Source of the DNA: Rufibacter immobilis
Lineage (GTDB): Bacteria > Bacteroidota > Bacteroidia > Cytophagales > Hymenobacteraceae
Direction of reading: 5' to 3'
Length of the DNA stretch: 64,000 nucleotides
Assembly: GCF_003721565.1 (NCBI RefSeq)
Contig: NZ_RJJE01000002.1
Location: forward strand, 124,001-188,000
Shown here: positions 25,735 through 34,649 of the stretch, in pieces
Layout: each line of letters starts with the position of its first letter
How positions within the stretch are numbered: position 1 is the first letter of the stretch
The notes under the pieces: generated by a model
What the model was told of the DNA's origin: nothing
Databases searched by the model: none
What the model saw: the letters and a program-made list of their open reading frames with translations, nothing else
Program-made: the position numbers and the translations under genes

Positions 25735-26508
25735 TTACGCCTCTACCGGATGCATTTCCAGCAAAATTGGGCAGTGGTCAGAATGCTTGGCTTCTGGCAG
25801 AATGGCCGCTCTCTTCAGGAGCGGCTTCAGGTGCTCAGAAACCAGCAGGTAATCAATGCGCCAGCCCAGGTTCTTCGCCCGCACGTTGGCGCGGTAACTC
25901 CACCAGGTGTATTGGTGTGGCTCTGGGTTAAAGTGCCGGAACGAATCTATGTACCCGTCTTGCAAGAAGCCAGAGAACCAATTCCGTTCTTCCGGTAAAA
26001 ATCCGGAGCTGTTGGCGTTGGCTTTCGGGTTGTGGATATCTATAGCCTGATGGCAGATGTTATAGTCGCCGCAAATGACCAAACCGGGCACAGTGGCCTT
26101 CAAATCCTGAATATACTGTTGAAAATCTCTGAGCCATTCCATCTTGAACGCCTGCCGGTGCTCCCCACTGGAGCCCGAAGGCATGTACACATTCAGGACG
26201 GAATAGCCTTCATAATCTGCCCGGATAACCCGCCCTTCCTGGTCATACTGCTCCATGCCGCAGCCAATGCACACGTTCTTGGGCGCAACTTTTGAGAGGA
26301 TGGCCACGCCGCTGTAGCCCTTCTTCACCGCCGGGTGGATGTACACGTGGTAGCCTAGTTCCTCAAAGCAGGCCTTGTCAAATTTGCTCTCATCGGCTTT
26401 TATTTCCTGGAGGCACAGCACGTCTGGGTTAGCGGCCTTAACCCAATCCAGGAATCCTTTGGAAATAGCAGACCTGATTCCGTTTACGTTGTAGCTAATG
26501 ATTTTCAT
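25735..26508 (-). CDS. xth: Exodeoxyribonuclease III / AP endonuclease
   Basis: 257-residue member of the exonuclease/endonuclease/phosphatase superfamily that cleaves abasic sites and has 3' exonuclease activity. Catalytic motifs: NVNGIRSA (metal Asn7), LQEIKADESKF (metal Glu), GDYNICH (Asp and Asn), and HSDHCPI at the end (the Asp-His pair). Length matches bacterial XthA/ExoA. Its ATG directly abuts the TAA stop of the upstream gene, so the two are co-transcribed. Confidence 0.95.
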   Translation of the reverse strand: MKIISYNVNGIRSAISKGFLDWVKAANPDVLCLQEIKADESKFDKACFEELGYHVYIHPAVKKGYSGVAILSKVAPKNVCIGCGMEQYDQEGRVIRADYEGYSVLNVYMPSGSSGEHRQAFKMEWLRDFQQYIQDLKATVPGLVICGDYNICHQAIDIHNPKANANSSGFLPEERNWFSGFLQDGYIDSFRHFNPEPHQYTWWSYRANVRAKNLGWRIDYLLVSEHLKPLLKRAAILPEAKHSDHCPILLEMHPVEA

Positions 26509-26850
26509 TTACTTCATTTGATCAAAATACTCCAGAGCGTGCCACTTGAGCATTCGCTCCTGCTCTTTCAGATTACAGGCCGGCAGCGGCTTCACCGATT
26601 TCCAGTGCGGCCATCCTTCCTGGTCCAGCCCTTCCAACGCATAATAACCCGACAAACTCAACAGTTTGCAGGTGGCAATGTGCATCAGGTCCTGTTTCTC
26701 TTCTTTGGTGAACTCCCGTACCCCCTGCCCCAGCTCCTGCACACCAATCAAAAAAAGGATAGCGTTCAGGTCAGGCTTTTTCCCAAACATGCTTTTGATG
26801 TTCTGCCGGAGGTCGGCCCACCGCACATCAAAATCTTCTTCGTTCTCCAT
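26509..26850 (-). CDS. Small conserved-looking protein upstream of xth, unknown function
   Basis: 113-residue cytoplasmic protein with no signal peptide or membrane segment. Conserved-looking features are FDVRWADLRQNIKSMFGKKPDLNAILFLIGVQELG near the start and GYYALEGLDQEGWPHW later. The second half is rich in Trp, Pro and Leu. It has no recognised catalytic motif. The stop codon is immediately followed by the xth ATG (TAAATG), which argues for coupled translation and perhaps a shared repair context, though that link is only by position. Confidence 0.75.
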   Translation of the reverse strand: MENEEDFDVRWADLRQNIKSMFGKKPDLNAILFLIGVQELGQGVREFTKEEKQDLMHIATCKLLSLSGYYALEGLDQEGWPHWKSVKPLPACNLKEQERMLKWHALEYFDQMK

Positions 26851-26924
26851 ACATCAATTATGAGTGAGTGGTGAGAGAACATTTCTGCAGATTTCTTTCA
26901 CCACTTATTGTTAGTTTACTCAAA

Positions 26925-26978
26925 AAGATTCCTGTTTAGGGGCTGTTTTTAGAAAAACAGCCCCTAAACAGGAATCTT
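26925..26978. repeat. Extragenic palindrome, copy K, 26-bp perfect arms
   Basis: Arms 26925-26950 and 26953-26978 are exact complements with AG between. The core GTTTAGGGGCTGTTTTT is extended by locus-specific AAGATTCCT on one side and its complement on the other. It lies 17 nt beyond the stop of the AhpD-like gene. Confidence 0.95.
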
Positions 26979-26995
26979 CTATAAAGACAAAAGAA

Positions 26996-27346
26996 CTAGG
27001 CTTGCTGTTCCGTTTTTAGTTCTTCCCAGTATTCTACCGCTCTGCGGAAATGCGGTATCACAATGGAACCGCCAATTAGATTGGCAATGGCAAATACTTC
27101 ATACACTTCCTCATCGGTAAGGCCGCATTCAAAACATTTGCCCAGGTGGTACTTGATGCAGTCATCGCAGCGCAGTACCATGGAACAGGCAAGGCCCAAC
27201 ATTTCCTTCGTCTTCACGTCTAAAGCACCCTCGGCATAGGCATTGGTGTCCAGGTTGAAGAAACGTTTGATTACTTTATTGTCCGCTTCCATGATCTTCT
27301 CGTTCATGCGGGTGCGGTAGTCGTTGAATTCTTTTATTAAGCTCAT
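26996..27346 (-). CDS. Carboxymuconolactone decarboxylase / AhpD-like protein
   Basis: 116 residues. Cys60 and Cys63 in RCDDCIKYH form the CxxC pair of the AhpD-like group, placed on the helical core after LGLACSMVL, with the downstream His in YHLGKCFECGL. Such proteins act as disulfide reductases for peroxiredoxins or as decarboxylase-like enzymes. The CxxC form suggests a redox role. Residues 85-105 (VYEVFAIANLIGGSIVIPHFRRA) match the family's second helical part. No peroxiredoxin gene is nearby. Confidence 0.85.
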   Translation of the reverse strand: MSLIKEFNDYRTRMNEKIMEADNKVIKRFFNLDTNAYAEGALDVKTKEMLGLACSMVLRCDDCIKYHLGKCFECGLTDEEVYEVFAIANLIGGSIVIPHFRRAVEYWEELKTEQQA

Positions 27347-27415
27347 TGTTGATCGGGATTATAATTGGCCCTGTAGGCCATTTCTGTAAAGTTACATCAA
27401 AATCTGCAAGAGTGT

Positions 27416-28129
27416 ATGGCGTCTCTACAGTTGGGGTTACGCACCGTTTACCATGATTTTCTGGCCCTGCTTTTTCCGGAGGATTGCAAAGCCTGTGGAG
27501 GTGAACTTGCCGTGGGCGAAACGGTCATTTGCAGCCATTGCCGCATCAAGTTGCCTTATACCAATTTCCACCTCACCCCCTCTGATAATATTGTGCACAG
27601 GGTATTTTGGGGAAGAGTACCTGTTCAACTGGCAACGGCCTATCTTAAATTTCAAGAGAAGGGCCGGGTGCAGCGGCTCCTCCATCAGCTAAAATACAGA
27701 GGACAGGAAGAAGTAGGCAATGTTTTAGGCCAATGGCTTGGTACTGAGTTGAGCACGCAAGCTGATTTTAAAGCGGTTGAAGTGGTAGTGCCTGTACCAA
27801 TGCACAAAGCCAAGCAGAGACAGCGGGGATATAATCAGGTAGAAGGATTTGCGAAAGAAATCGCGCTGGCTCTTGAAGTGCCTTTCTCCACAGACGTACT
27901 AAAGAAGAATGCCACCAAAGGCAGCCAGACCAGTAAGAACCGAGAAGCCAGATGGGAAGCCATGCGCCAGTTATACGGCATCAAGAATGTTGCCGCCATA
28001 ACAGACAAACATGTGTTATTGGTAGATGATGTCATTACCACGGGTGCTACCGTAGAAGCCTGTGCGCATGTATTGCTGAATAATGGGGCTAAAGCCGTGA
28101 GCGTAGTTTCTATCGCCTACACTCTATAA
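27416..28129 (+). CDS. ComF family amidophosphoribosyltransferase-like protein
   Basis: 237 residues. The N-terminus has a cysteine cluster, CKACGG and CSHCRIKLP (residues about 23-44), as in ComF/GntX proteins. The C-terminal half is a phosphoribosyltransferase domain with the PRPP-binding loop VLLVDDVITTGATVEAC near residue 200. ComF is required for DNA uptake in some bacteria. GntX acts in gluconate use and the biochemical reaction is not settled. It starts 69 nt from the divergent AhpD-like gene and ends in a long terminator. Confidence 0.88.
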   Translation: MASLQLGLRTVYHDFLALLFPEDCKACGGELAVGETVICSHCRIKLPYTNFHLTPSDNIVHRVFWGRVPVQLATAYLKFQEKGRVQRLLHQLKYRGQEEVGNVLGQWLGTELSTQADFKAVEVVVPVPMHKAKQRQRGYNQVEGFAKEIALALEVPFSTDVLKKNATKGSQTSKNREARWEAMRQLYGIKNVAAITDKHVLLVDDVITTGATVEACAHVLLNNGAKAVSVVSIAYTL

Positions 28130-28137
28130 ATATAATT

Positions 28138-28190
28138 AGCCATAAATAAGAAAGGCCGGGTTATTAACCCGGCCTTTCTTATTTATGGCT
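28138..28190. terminator. Bidirectional terminator, comF / gldJ
   Basis: 25-bp perfect arms beginning AGCCATAAATAAGAAAGG, with a 3-nt loop ATT, between convergent genes. Confidence 0.88.
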
Positions 28191-28200
28191 TCTAAGCCAA

Positions 28201-29388
28201 TTATTTATTTGAACCAGTGTTGATCATGGCGCAACGGAAACCGATGGTTGAAGTAGCAGAATCCTGCTCCATGTAACGACGGGTACCAGGTGACAACCAG
28301 TAAGCTACGTCTTTCCAAGAACCACCTTTGTACACGCGTACGGTGTTGGTGATTAAGGACTGGAAGCCAGCTACATCATACATAGAGGAGTCATCTTGTA
28401 CCCCATTTCTACGTACTGGGTTCAGGTCTTCTACGTCTTGGAAAGAAAGCGGACGGTAAACGTCTTGTACCCACTCATTCACGTTACCTGCCATGTTGTA
28501 AAGACCGAAGTCATTTGGCGGGTAAGCGTATACATACTCCGTGATCATGGCACCGTCATTCAGTGAACCGGCAATACCAGCGTAGTCACCGCGGCCACGT
28601 TTAAAGTTAGCCAGGAATTGACCTTGGCCTTTGCCATACGGGTTCCGAACCTGATGGCCGTCCCAAGGATAGATACGTTTGTTAGTTTGGTTTTCTTCTT
28701 CGCTCAATTGCGTGCCAATCAAAGCCTGGGCAGCATATTCCCACTCAGCCTCTGTGGGGAGACGGTAGTTTGGCAGAATGGCGCCAGACTCAATTGGAGG
28801 AGTAGATCCTTCAGTGAGTTCGCCGTCATAGTTGGCTGCCAAGCCTTTATTTACCATGGCAGTACGCCACGTACAATAATCCTGCGCCTGTAACCAACTT
28901 ACTCCCACTACCGGGTAGTAACGGAAGCCTGGGTAACGCAGGTAATAATTTACGTAGGGGTCATTGAAGGATAATTCACGCTCCCAAACAGTAGTATCTG
29001 GTAAGGCTTTGGCGTAGATTTCTTCAGAAGAGTCTTTCCGGATATAATGCAGGTATTCCAACCAGTGAATATTGGCCACCTCTGCTTCATCCATATAGAA
29101 AGAAGCTACTGTAACGGTACGCTCAATGTTGTCACGGGTCATGGCCACATCTTCCTCAGAAGACCCAAGGGTAGTTCTACCCCCTTCAATAAATACCAGA
29201 CCAGGTCCTTCAGGTACGTCGCTGTAATCAGCTACTGCGAACCCACCATCTTCTTCATCATATTCAATTCCGGTAGCGGTACTTCTGCTCCCGGGATCTG
29301 TACTGGTAGGACGGTTATTCTTGGAGCAGGAGGAGAAAACCATAGCTCCTGCGGCCAATACGTACAATAAGTGTTTAGACAGTTTCAT
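28201..29388 (-). CDS. gldJ: GldJ-like gliding motility / type IX secretion lipoprotein (SUMF1 fold)
   Basis: 395 residues from ATG 29388; the frame is open 14 codons further up, but this start gives the lipoprotein signal MKLSKHLLYVLAAGAMVFSSC with its Cys lipid site. The mature protein is a formylglycine-generating-enzyme-type (SUMF1) domain: GPGLVFIEGGRTTLGSSEEDV, YPVVGVSWLQAQDYC, LPTEAEWEYAA, GNVNEWVQDV and VYKGGSWKDV. The order and the ALPDTTVWERELSFNDPYVNYYLR-type stretch match GldJ, which stabilises GldK and supports gliding and type IX secretion in Flavobacterium. It probably has no enzyme activity. GldK, also SUMF1-like, is the alternative. It is followed upstream by a PorP/SprF-like gene. 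Confidence 0.85.
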   Translation of the reverse strand: MKLSKHLLYVLAAGAMVFSSCSKNNRPTSTDPGSRSTATGIEYDEEDGGFAVADYSDVPEGPGLVFIEGGRTTLGSSEEDVAMTRDNIERTVTVASFYMDEAEVANIHWLEYLHYIRKDSSEEIYAKALPDTTVWERELSFNDPYVNYYLRYPGFRYYPVVGVSWLQAQDYCTWRTAMVNKGLAANYDGELTEGSTPPIESGAILPNYRLPTEAEWEYAAQALIGTQLSEEENQTNKRIYPWDGHQVRNPYGKGQGQFLANFKRGRGDYAGIAGSLNDGAMITEYVYAYPPNDFGLYNMAGNVNEWVQDVYRPLSFQDVEDLNPVRRNGVQDDSSMYDVAGFQSLITNTVRVYKGGSWKDVAYWLSPGTRRYMEQDSATSTIGFRCAMINTGSNK

Positions 29389-29462
29389 AAAATTGGTAAA
29401 TACCAGGTAAAATTGTATTCTTTTGGTCAAATGCGGCTTTTAACACGTAAAAATATATAAAA

Positions 29463-30536
29463 TTAAAACGCAGGGCAAGCAATGCGATTGTATTTTTTAT
29501 CGTAACCGGATCTTTTAAAGATCTTGAGGTAATCCACTTTCTCAAAGGAAAGAACAAGTTCATGTGACGGGCCTATGGCAACCGGGCTTGAAGCCAGCGG
29601 GTGCCTATACGCATACCCTATCTTAACTCCTTTATGCGTAACGCCCAACAGTCCTTGTATAGTACTGGCAAGCGGTGTATTTTCTGTGCCTGGTAACAAT
29701 GTCATCCCAATCCCCATAGTAACCGGTGTAACAGTTGCATAAATAGTTGCGTCTAAGCGGTTAAAGTTGCGTTGCTGTGTATACGTAAGAGTGGGAATAA
29801 AGCTAATCTCCTCAAAATGATTTTTAGCGAAATAACTTCTCACGTAAAACTTATAGCCTGTCTGTAGTTGAAAACTGGGAGCTGCTGTGCTGGAAGACAT
29901 TTCCCCAACAGTAGGATTATTTAAATGATTCCCCGATAGTCCCACCCAGAACTGATTTGTGAAAAGGAGCACCCCTACTGATACCGTTAGATACGATGTT
30001 TTGTCCAAATTAAAGGTTTCAGCAGTTGGCCGGGTGACTGTTCCATTGGGGGTAAGCTGATCCTCAAATATGAGGCCGTTGGCAGAAGGCTTCTGCGACC
30101 CATACCCTATTTGCATGCCAGCACTTATATCTAGTTTTTCTCTCAGTTTGGTGTGGTACGCGTAGAGAGCCCCAATTTGTATTTTCTGATAACCACCGGC
30201 TGGTGCTCTATCCGTCATGAACGTAGCGCCTACGGCATTTCTGTTATTTTCAAACCGGTACTCGCCGCTGGCCCATTGGGTACTGAACCCGCCCTTGGTG
30301 CCTGTCCACTGAGACCTATGCCCGCCCGTGATGCTGTATTCAGACAATAATCCGGTAAAAGCAGGGTTAAGAAAAAGGCGGTGGGCATAGGGAAGAACAC
30401 TGGTGGTTTCCTGGGCCAGAGCGCAAACAGAACAGGAAAAGCAAAGAGCGCCCAGCAGAAAATACTTTCTCAGGCTTTCCTGCTTAGGAAAGAACAGGCG
30501 GCACACAAATTGCAGGGGCTCCAAGAATATTTTCAT
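29463..30536 (-). CDS. PorP/SprF-like type IX secretion outer-membrane protein
   Basis: 357 residues from ATG 30536 (MKIFLEPLQFVCRL), chosen because the signal peptide follows (LGALCFSCSVCALAQ). The frame is open from 30569 but there it would overlap the intergenic promoter space. The mature N-terminus (VLPYAHRLFLNPAFTGLLSEYSITGGHRSQW) carries the PorP/SprF signature, in which NPA and G-RSQW are conserved. The rest is a beta-barrel-like series ending in HELVLSFEK. SprF-type proteins anchor partner substrates such as SprB at the cell surface. No large adhesin gene is beside it. Placement beside gldJ suggests a gliding/secretion pair. Confidence 0.87.
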   Translation of the reverse strand: MKIFLEPLQFVCRLFFPKQESLRKYFLLGALCFSCSVCALAQETTSVLPYAHRLFLNPAFTGLLSEYSITGGHRSQWTGTKGGFSTQWASGEYRFENNRNAVGATFMTDRAPAGGYQKIQIGALYAYHTKLREKLDISAGMQIGYGSQKPSANGLIFEDQLTPNGTVTRPTAETFNLDKTSYLTVSVGVLLFTNQFWVGLSGNHLNNPTVGEMSSSTAAPSFQLQTGYKFYVRSYFAKNHFEEISFIPTLTYTQQRNFNRLDATIYATVTPVTMGIGMTLLPGTENTPLASTIQGLLGVTHKGVKIGYAYRHPLASSPVAIGPSHELVLSFEKVDYLKIFKRSGYDKKYNRIACPAF

Positions 30537-30581
30537 TTGAAAATACCTAAACTTACAAGCTGAAAACACATCATTACCAAT

Positions 30582-33500
30582 ATGAGGAAAGTATTTATAG
30601 GGTTGGCAATATTCATTGTAGTACTGCTAGCCTCCGCAGCACTTATACCTGTCTTTTTCAAAGATAAAATCAAAGAGCGGCTGGATAAAGAAATAGCCAA
30701 AAGTATTAATGCCCGCGTCTTATACGAAACAGATAACGTTGGTCTCTCTCTCTTTAGCACATTCCCAGACTTAGGATTGAGTGTAAAAGAATTAACCATC
30801 ATAGGCAAAGATTCTTTTCAGCGTGATACGCTGGCGTATTTGCCCAACTTCAGCCTGGGATTGGATTTAATGAGCGTGATTTCAGGAGATCAAATAGAGA
30901 TTAAATCAGTGCAGCTGGAGGAGCCAAGGCTTAGATTGTTGGTGCTTAAAAGCGGAAAAGCCAACTGGGATATCTTTATTCCAGATACCGCCGCCACGCC
31001 AGAAGCTCAAGATACTACTGATTTCAAAATGGGTATTAACCATTGGGAGATCAACAAAGGGCAGATTGTGTACCAAGACCTCAGTATTCCGTTTGGGGTA
31101 AACGCCTATAACGTGCAACATACCGGTAGCGGTGACTTAGCCAAAGATATCTTTGACATGGACACCAAGACACAGGCAGAGCGTTTTACGGTCACCTATG
31201 CCGGAACAAACTATATTGAGAACAAGAAGCTGGACGCTGATGTAACCTTGGCTATGGACTTGGCTAATGCCAAGTATACCTTCAAAGACAATAATTTCAG
31301 GATAAATGATTTCGTGCTGGGTATGGCTGGTTCCATAGCCATGCCAGCGGAAGACATTAATCTTGATCTTACTTTTAAAGCGCTTGAGACTGACTTCCGG
31401 AATATTTTCTCATTGGTACCAGGTGTTTTTACGGAGAAATTCAAAGACGTAAAAACTGATGGAAAGGTAGCTTTCAATGGTTACGTGAAGGGGATTTTTA
31501 ATGAGACGTCTATGCCGGGGTTTGGAGTAGACCTAAAGGTGAACAACGGTACCTTTCAATATCCAGATTTGCCACAGGCAGCCCGTAACATCAATATTGA
31601 CATGAGTGTGAAAAACACCGATGGCAATATTGACCACACTTTAGTAGACGTACGAAAACTGCACCTGGATTTAGGTAAAAACCCAATAGATGGCCGGGTA
31701 GTGATAGACGGCCTGGAGCCGATGAAAATTGACGGGAATCTGCAGGCGAAACTAGATCTGGCTGAGATCACCAAAGTGTTTCCGCTGGAAGGTACTACCC
31801 TCAGAGGCTTGCTTGCCGTAAACGCCCAGGCCAAAGGGGTATATTTTGAGAAGCATATGCCAGTGGTAACAGCTACCCTCAACCTCTCCAACGGGTATGT
31901 GAAATCTTCTTCTTTCCCAGCTCCGCTGGAGCAAGTTACAGTGGCTGCTACAGTAGCTAACCGTACGGGCAATGCCGCAGACACAGACATTCAGATTTCC
32001 CGCTTCAGAATGTTACTGGACAAAGAGCCTTTGGAAGGTAGGGTAGCTATCAAGAACTTGGCCCAGCCTCAGTTTGATGCAGACATTAAAGGGGTCTTGG
32101 ACCTCACTAAACTAACCAAAATCTTTCCCATTGAAGGAACCACCCTTAGTGGACGCTTGAATGGGAATATCATGGTCAAAGGAAAGATGACTGATGTAGA
32201 CGCCGGTCGCTACGGTAATGTTCAGGCCAGTGGAACAGTGCAGATAGCACAACTTAATTATAAGAGTACAGACTTGCCACAGGGCATGCGCATCAATTCG
32301 GCCAAAGCCACCTTTAATAATGAGCAGGTCGCATTGCAACAATTAAATGGTTATCTGGGCAAGAGCGATGTGCAGATGAATGGTACAGTCTCTAATTACA
32401 TGGGCTATCTGTTCTCTGAGAACCAGCCGCTCCGGGGTAACTTCACGCTACGTTCCACTAGCTTCAATGTGAATGAGTGGATGGTAGATGAGCGTACGGG
32501 GCAGACAGTATCCGCTTCTACCCAGCAGGCACAGGGTGTAGTACAGGTTCCCGCTAACATAGACATGGTGTTGACAACTCAGATTGGAACTGTGGTATAT
32601 GATAACCTGAAGCTACAGAATATCAATGGTAAAGTTTCACTTAAAGATCAGATAGCCAAGCTGGAAGATGTTTCTTTTAATACCTTGGGTGGTCAGTTTT
32701 CCACTACCGGTTCCTATGACTCAAGAGATCTTATCCACCCCAAGTTCTCCTTCGGACTTGATATTAAGAACCTGGATTTTCAACAGTCCTTTAATGCTTT
32801 CAATACCATTCAACACATAGCACCCATTGCTAAATTGCTGAAAGGCGAATTCTCCACCAAATTCAATCTAAATGGTGAATTGGGGAGTGACATGATGCCT
32901 GTTATGAGCACCCTTACCGGTAAGGGAATGGTGGAAGTGGTAGAAGCCGTAGTTTCCAATGTGAAGGCCTTAAGCAAGATCAGCCAGTTGACTAATTTAA
33001 AAGAAGTTCAGAACTTCTCTTTGAAAAACCGTGGCTTTGCGGCCGAGATTGTGGGCGGTAACCTGGTGGTGAAACCCTTTGATTTTTCAGTGGGTGATAT
33101 AAAAATGACTGTGGGGGGCACCAATAATCTTTCTGGAAAAGTAGACTATGTAGTGGCTATGGATGTACCCTCAGGCAAAGTAGGAAGCTCATTAGCTAGC
33201 AAGATTACTGGTTTAACGGGCGCCCAGAACCTGAACAGCCTGGAGCGGGTAACCCTGCAGTTAGGCGTTACGGGCACCTACAATGATCCGGCCGTTGCCT
33301 TGAAAGGCAGCAGCCTTAAAGCAGAAGCCTCTTCTATTGTGAAAGAAGTAGTCTCCAGTAAACTGGAGAATGTGAAAGAGAAGCTAAATGTGAATGTGCC
33401 TACTAACAGAGACAGCATTAACGCAGAATTGGCAAGGCGTAAACAAGAAGCTGAACTGAAAGCCCGGCAAGAACTGGAGAAAAAGCGCCAAGAAGCAGAG

Positions 33501-33599
33501 CAGAAGCTGAAGGAGGAGGCTAAATCACGGTTGAACAAACTTTTAGGTCCTAAAAAGCCTGTAAGTACACCGCCTGTAGATACAACCAAGCAACAATAG
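30582..33599 (+). CDS. AsmA-like large envelope protein
   Basis: 1005 residues. A single N-terminal hydrophobic segment (residues about 5-25) is followed by the AsmA start KDKIKERLDKEIAKSINARV, then long repetitive beta strands of the AsmA/TamB superfamily (for example FSTFPDLGLSVKELTIIG). A second AsmA-type module lies near residues 760-930 (MPVMSTLTGKGMVEVVEAVVSNVKALSKI). The tail (about 935-985) is a Lys/Glu/Ala coiled coil ending in a Pro-rich stretch. Proteins of this group form bridge-like structures for lipid transport or envelope assembly; here the role is inferred from the family. Diverges from the PorP/SprF gene by 45 nt. Confidence 0.87.
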   Translation: MRKVFIGLAIFIVVLLASAALIPVFFKDKIKERLDKEIAKSINARVLYETDNVGLSLFSTFPDLGLSVKELTIIGKDSFQRDTLAYLPNFSLGLDLMSVISGDQIEIKSVQLEEPRLRLLVLKSGKANWDIFIPDTAATPEAQDTTDFKMGINHWEINKGQIVYQDLSIPFGVNAYNVQHTGSGDLAKDIFDMDTKTQAERFTVTYAGTNYIENKKLDADVTLAMDLANAKYTFKDNNFRINDFVLGMAGSIAMPAEDINLDLTFKALETDFRNIFSLVPGVFTEKFKDVKTDGKVAFNGYVKGIFNETSMPGFGVDLKVNNGTFQYPDLPQAARNINIDMSVKNTDGNIDHTLVDVRKLHLDLGKNPIDGRVVIDGLEPMKIDGNLQAKLDLAEITKVFPLEGTTLRGLLAVNAQAKGVYFEKHMPVVTATLNLSNGYVKSSSFPAPLEQVTVAATVANRTGNAADTDIQISRFRMLLDKEPLEGRVAIKNLAQPQFDADIKGVLDLTKLTKIFPIEGTTLSGRLNGNIMVKGKMTDVDAGRYGNVQASGTVQIAQLNYKSTDLPQGMRINSAKATFNNEQVALQQLNGYLGKSDVQMNGTVSNYMGYLFSENQPLRGNFTLRSTSFNVNEWMVDERTGQTVSASTQQAQGVVQVPANIDMVLTTQIGTVVYDNLKLQNINGKVSLKDQIAKLEDVSFNTLGGQFSTTGSYDSRDLIHPKFSFGLDIKNLDFQQSFNAFNTIQHIAPIAKLLKGEFSTKFNLNGELGSDMMPVMSTLTGKGMVEVVEAVVSNVKALSKISQLTNLKEVQNFSLKNRGFAAEIVGGNLVVKPFDFSVGDIKMTVGGTNNLSGKVDYVVAMDVPSGKVGSSLASKITGLTGAQNLNSLERVTLQLGVTGTYNDPAVALKGSSLKAEASSIVKEVVSSKLENVKEKLNVNVPTNRDSINAELARRKQEAELKARQELEKKRQEAEQKLKEEAKSRLNKLLGPKKPVSTPPVDTTKQQ

Positions 33600-33616
33600 T
33601 CTTTTCACTTGGCATT

Positions 33617-33666
33617 AAGTTTGTTCCAGGCTTGCTTCTATGAAGCAGGTCTGGAACAAACTTTTT
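33617..33666 (+). terminator. Terminator of the AsmA-like gene
   Basis: AAGTTTGTTCCAG pairs with CTGGAACAAACTT, with an inner stem GCTTC/GAAGC and a T-run. It lies 17 nt after the stop. Confidence 0.85.
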
Positions 33667-33743
33667 AAGGGACTTTCCTTCTGGCAACTACCACGTACAA
33701 GGGCCTGCTATCATAGGATAATATTTCACCCTAATATTTTTAC

Positions 33744-34535
33744 ATGAAGAAGAGTTTCTTTTTTGCAATGCTTTGGACTGCAGTCTTCGGATTTTCATCT
33801 TGTTCAGATGAGGCAGACCCCGCGGGATCGGCACGTATGGAAGTGCGGCTAACCGATTCTCCCGGTGATTATGATGAGGTTAACATAGATATCCGCTCCG
33901 TACAGATACACCGGGAGGCTACTGATGATGGTACTGGCTGGACCACTCTAGAGCATATCACTCCCGGAGTATACAACCTTCTAGACTTTGCCAACGGCCG
34001 TGACACGCTCTTGGCCAGCGCCACTCTTCCCGCCGGGCGTATTTCTCAGATAAGATTAGTGTTAGGTGAGAACAACACGCTCAAGTTAAAAGGTGAGCCA
34101 AACAGACGCCCGCTTACCACACCAAGTGGCCAAACCTCTGGTTTAAAGCTACAGATCAATGCAGACCTGAAATCTGATGTCACGTATGTAGTCCTGTTAG
34201 ATTTTGATGCCGCTAAATCAATTGTGCCCCGTGGCAACAGCGGGCAGTACAACCTTAAGCCGGTCATCCGTACCCTAACGCAGGCGATTGCTGGTGGCAT
34301 TAGAGGCAACGTTACCCCGGCGGCTGCCAAGCCAGGAATCTTAGTGATTTCTGCCGCTAACGACACCATTGGCGGTTTCACCGATGATGCCGGGCGGTTC
34401 CTGATCAAAGGAGTACCCGCCGGGATATATAAAGTACAGTTCAGCGTTACTGAGCCTTATCAAGGAAAAGAACTCACCAACATTGTAGTGACTAATGATC
34501 AGATCACTGAACTACCAACTGTGAACCTGGACTAA
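33744..34535 (+). CDS. DUF4382 domain lipoprotein
   Basis: 263 residues. The signal MKKSFFFAMLWTAVFGFSSC ends in a lipobox. Residues about 30-170 are a DUF4382 domain, with the opening MEVRLTDSPGDYDEVNIDIRSV typical of the family, then GWTTLEHITPGVYNLLDFANG. The C-terminal about 80 residues form a carboxypeptidase-regulatory-like beta sandwich (GGIRGNVTPAAAKPGI ... DDAGRFLIKGVPAGIYKVQFS). The family is widespread in Bacteroidota surface lipoproteins and has no assigned function. It stands alone between terminators. Confidence 0.88.
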   Translation: MKKSFFFAMLWTAVFGFSSCSDEADPAGSARMEVRLTDSPGDYDEVNIDIRSVQIHREATDDGTGWTTLEHITPGVYNLLDFANGRDTLLASATLPAGRISQIRLVLGENNTLKLKGEPNRRPLTTPSGQTSGLKLQINADLKSDVTYVVLLDFDAAKSIVPRGNSGQYNLKPVIRTLTQAIAGGIRGNVTPAAAKPGILVISAANDTIGGFTDDAGRFLIKGVPAGIYKVQFSVTEPYQGKELTNIVVTNDQITELPTVNLD

Positions 34536-34550
34536 AGAATATACCTTCCT

Positions 34551-34597
34551 AAAAGAAGAGGGGGAGAAGCTTTTGAAGCTTCTCCCCCTCTTCTTTT
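34551..34597. terminator. Terminator after the DUF4382 gene
   Basis: 22-bp perfect arms (AAAAGAAGAGGGGGAGAAGC at the start) with a 3-nt loop, between convergent genes, with T-runs on both sides. Confidence 0.88.
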
Positions 34598-34606
34598 TTA
34601 TGATCT

Positions 34607-34643
34607 GTTTTTGCCCAGTTTTCAGAAAAAGGGCCGCTAAACG
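34607..34643. repeat. Palindrome-family element, copy L, one arm divergent
   Basis: The right arm GAAAAAGGGCCGCTAAAC is near-intact. The left arm reads GTTTTTGCCCAGTTTT. Asymmetric subfamily, 7 nt beyond the DinB stop. Confidence 0.7.
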
Positions 34644-34649
34644 CACTTA

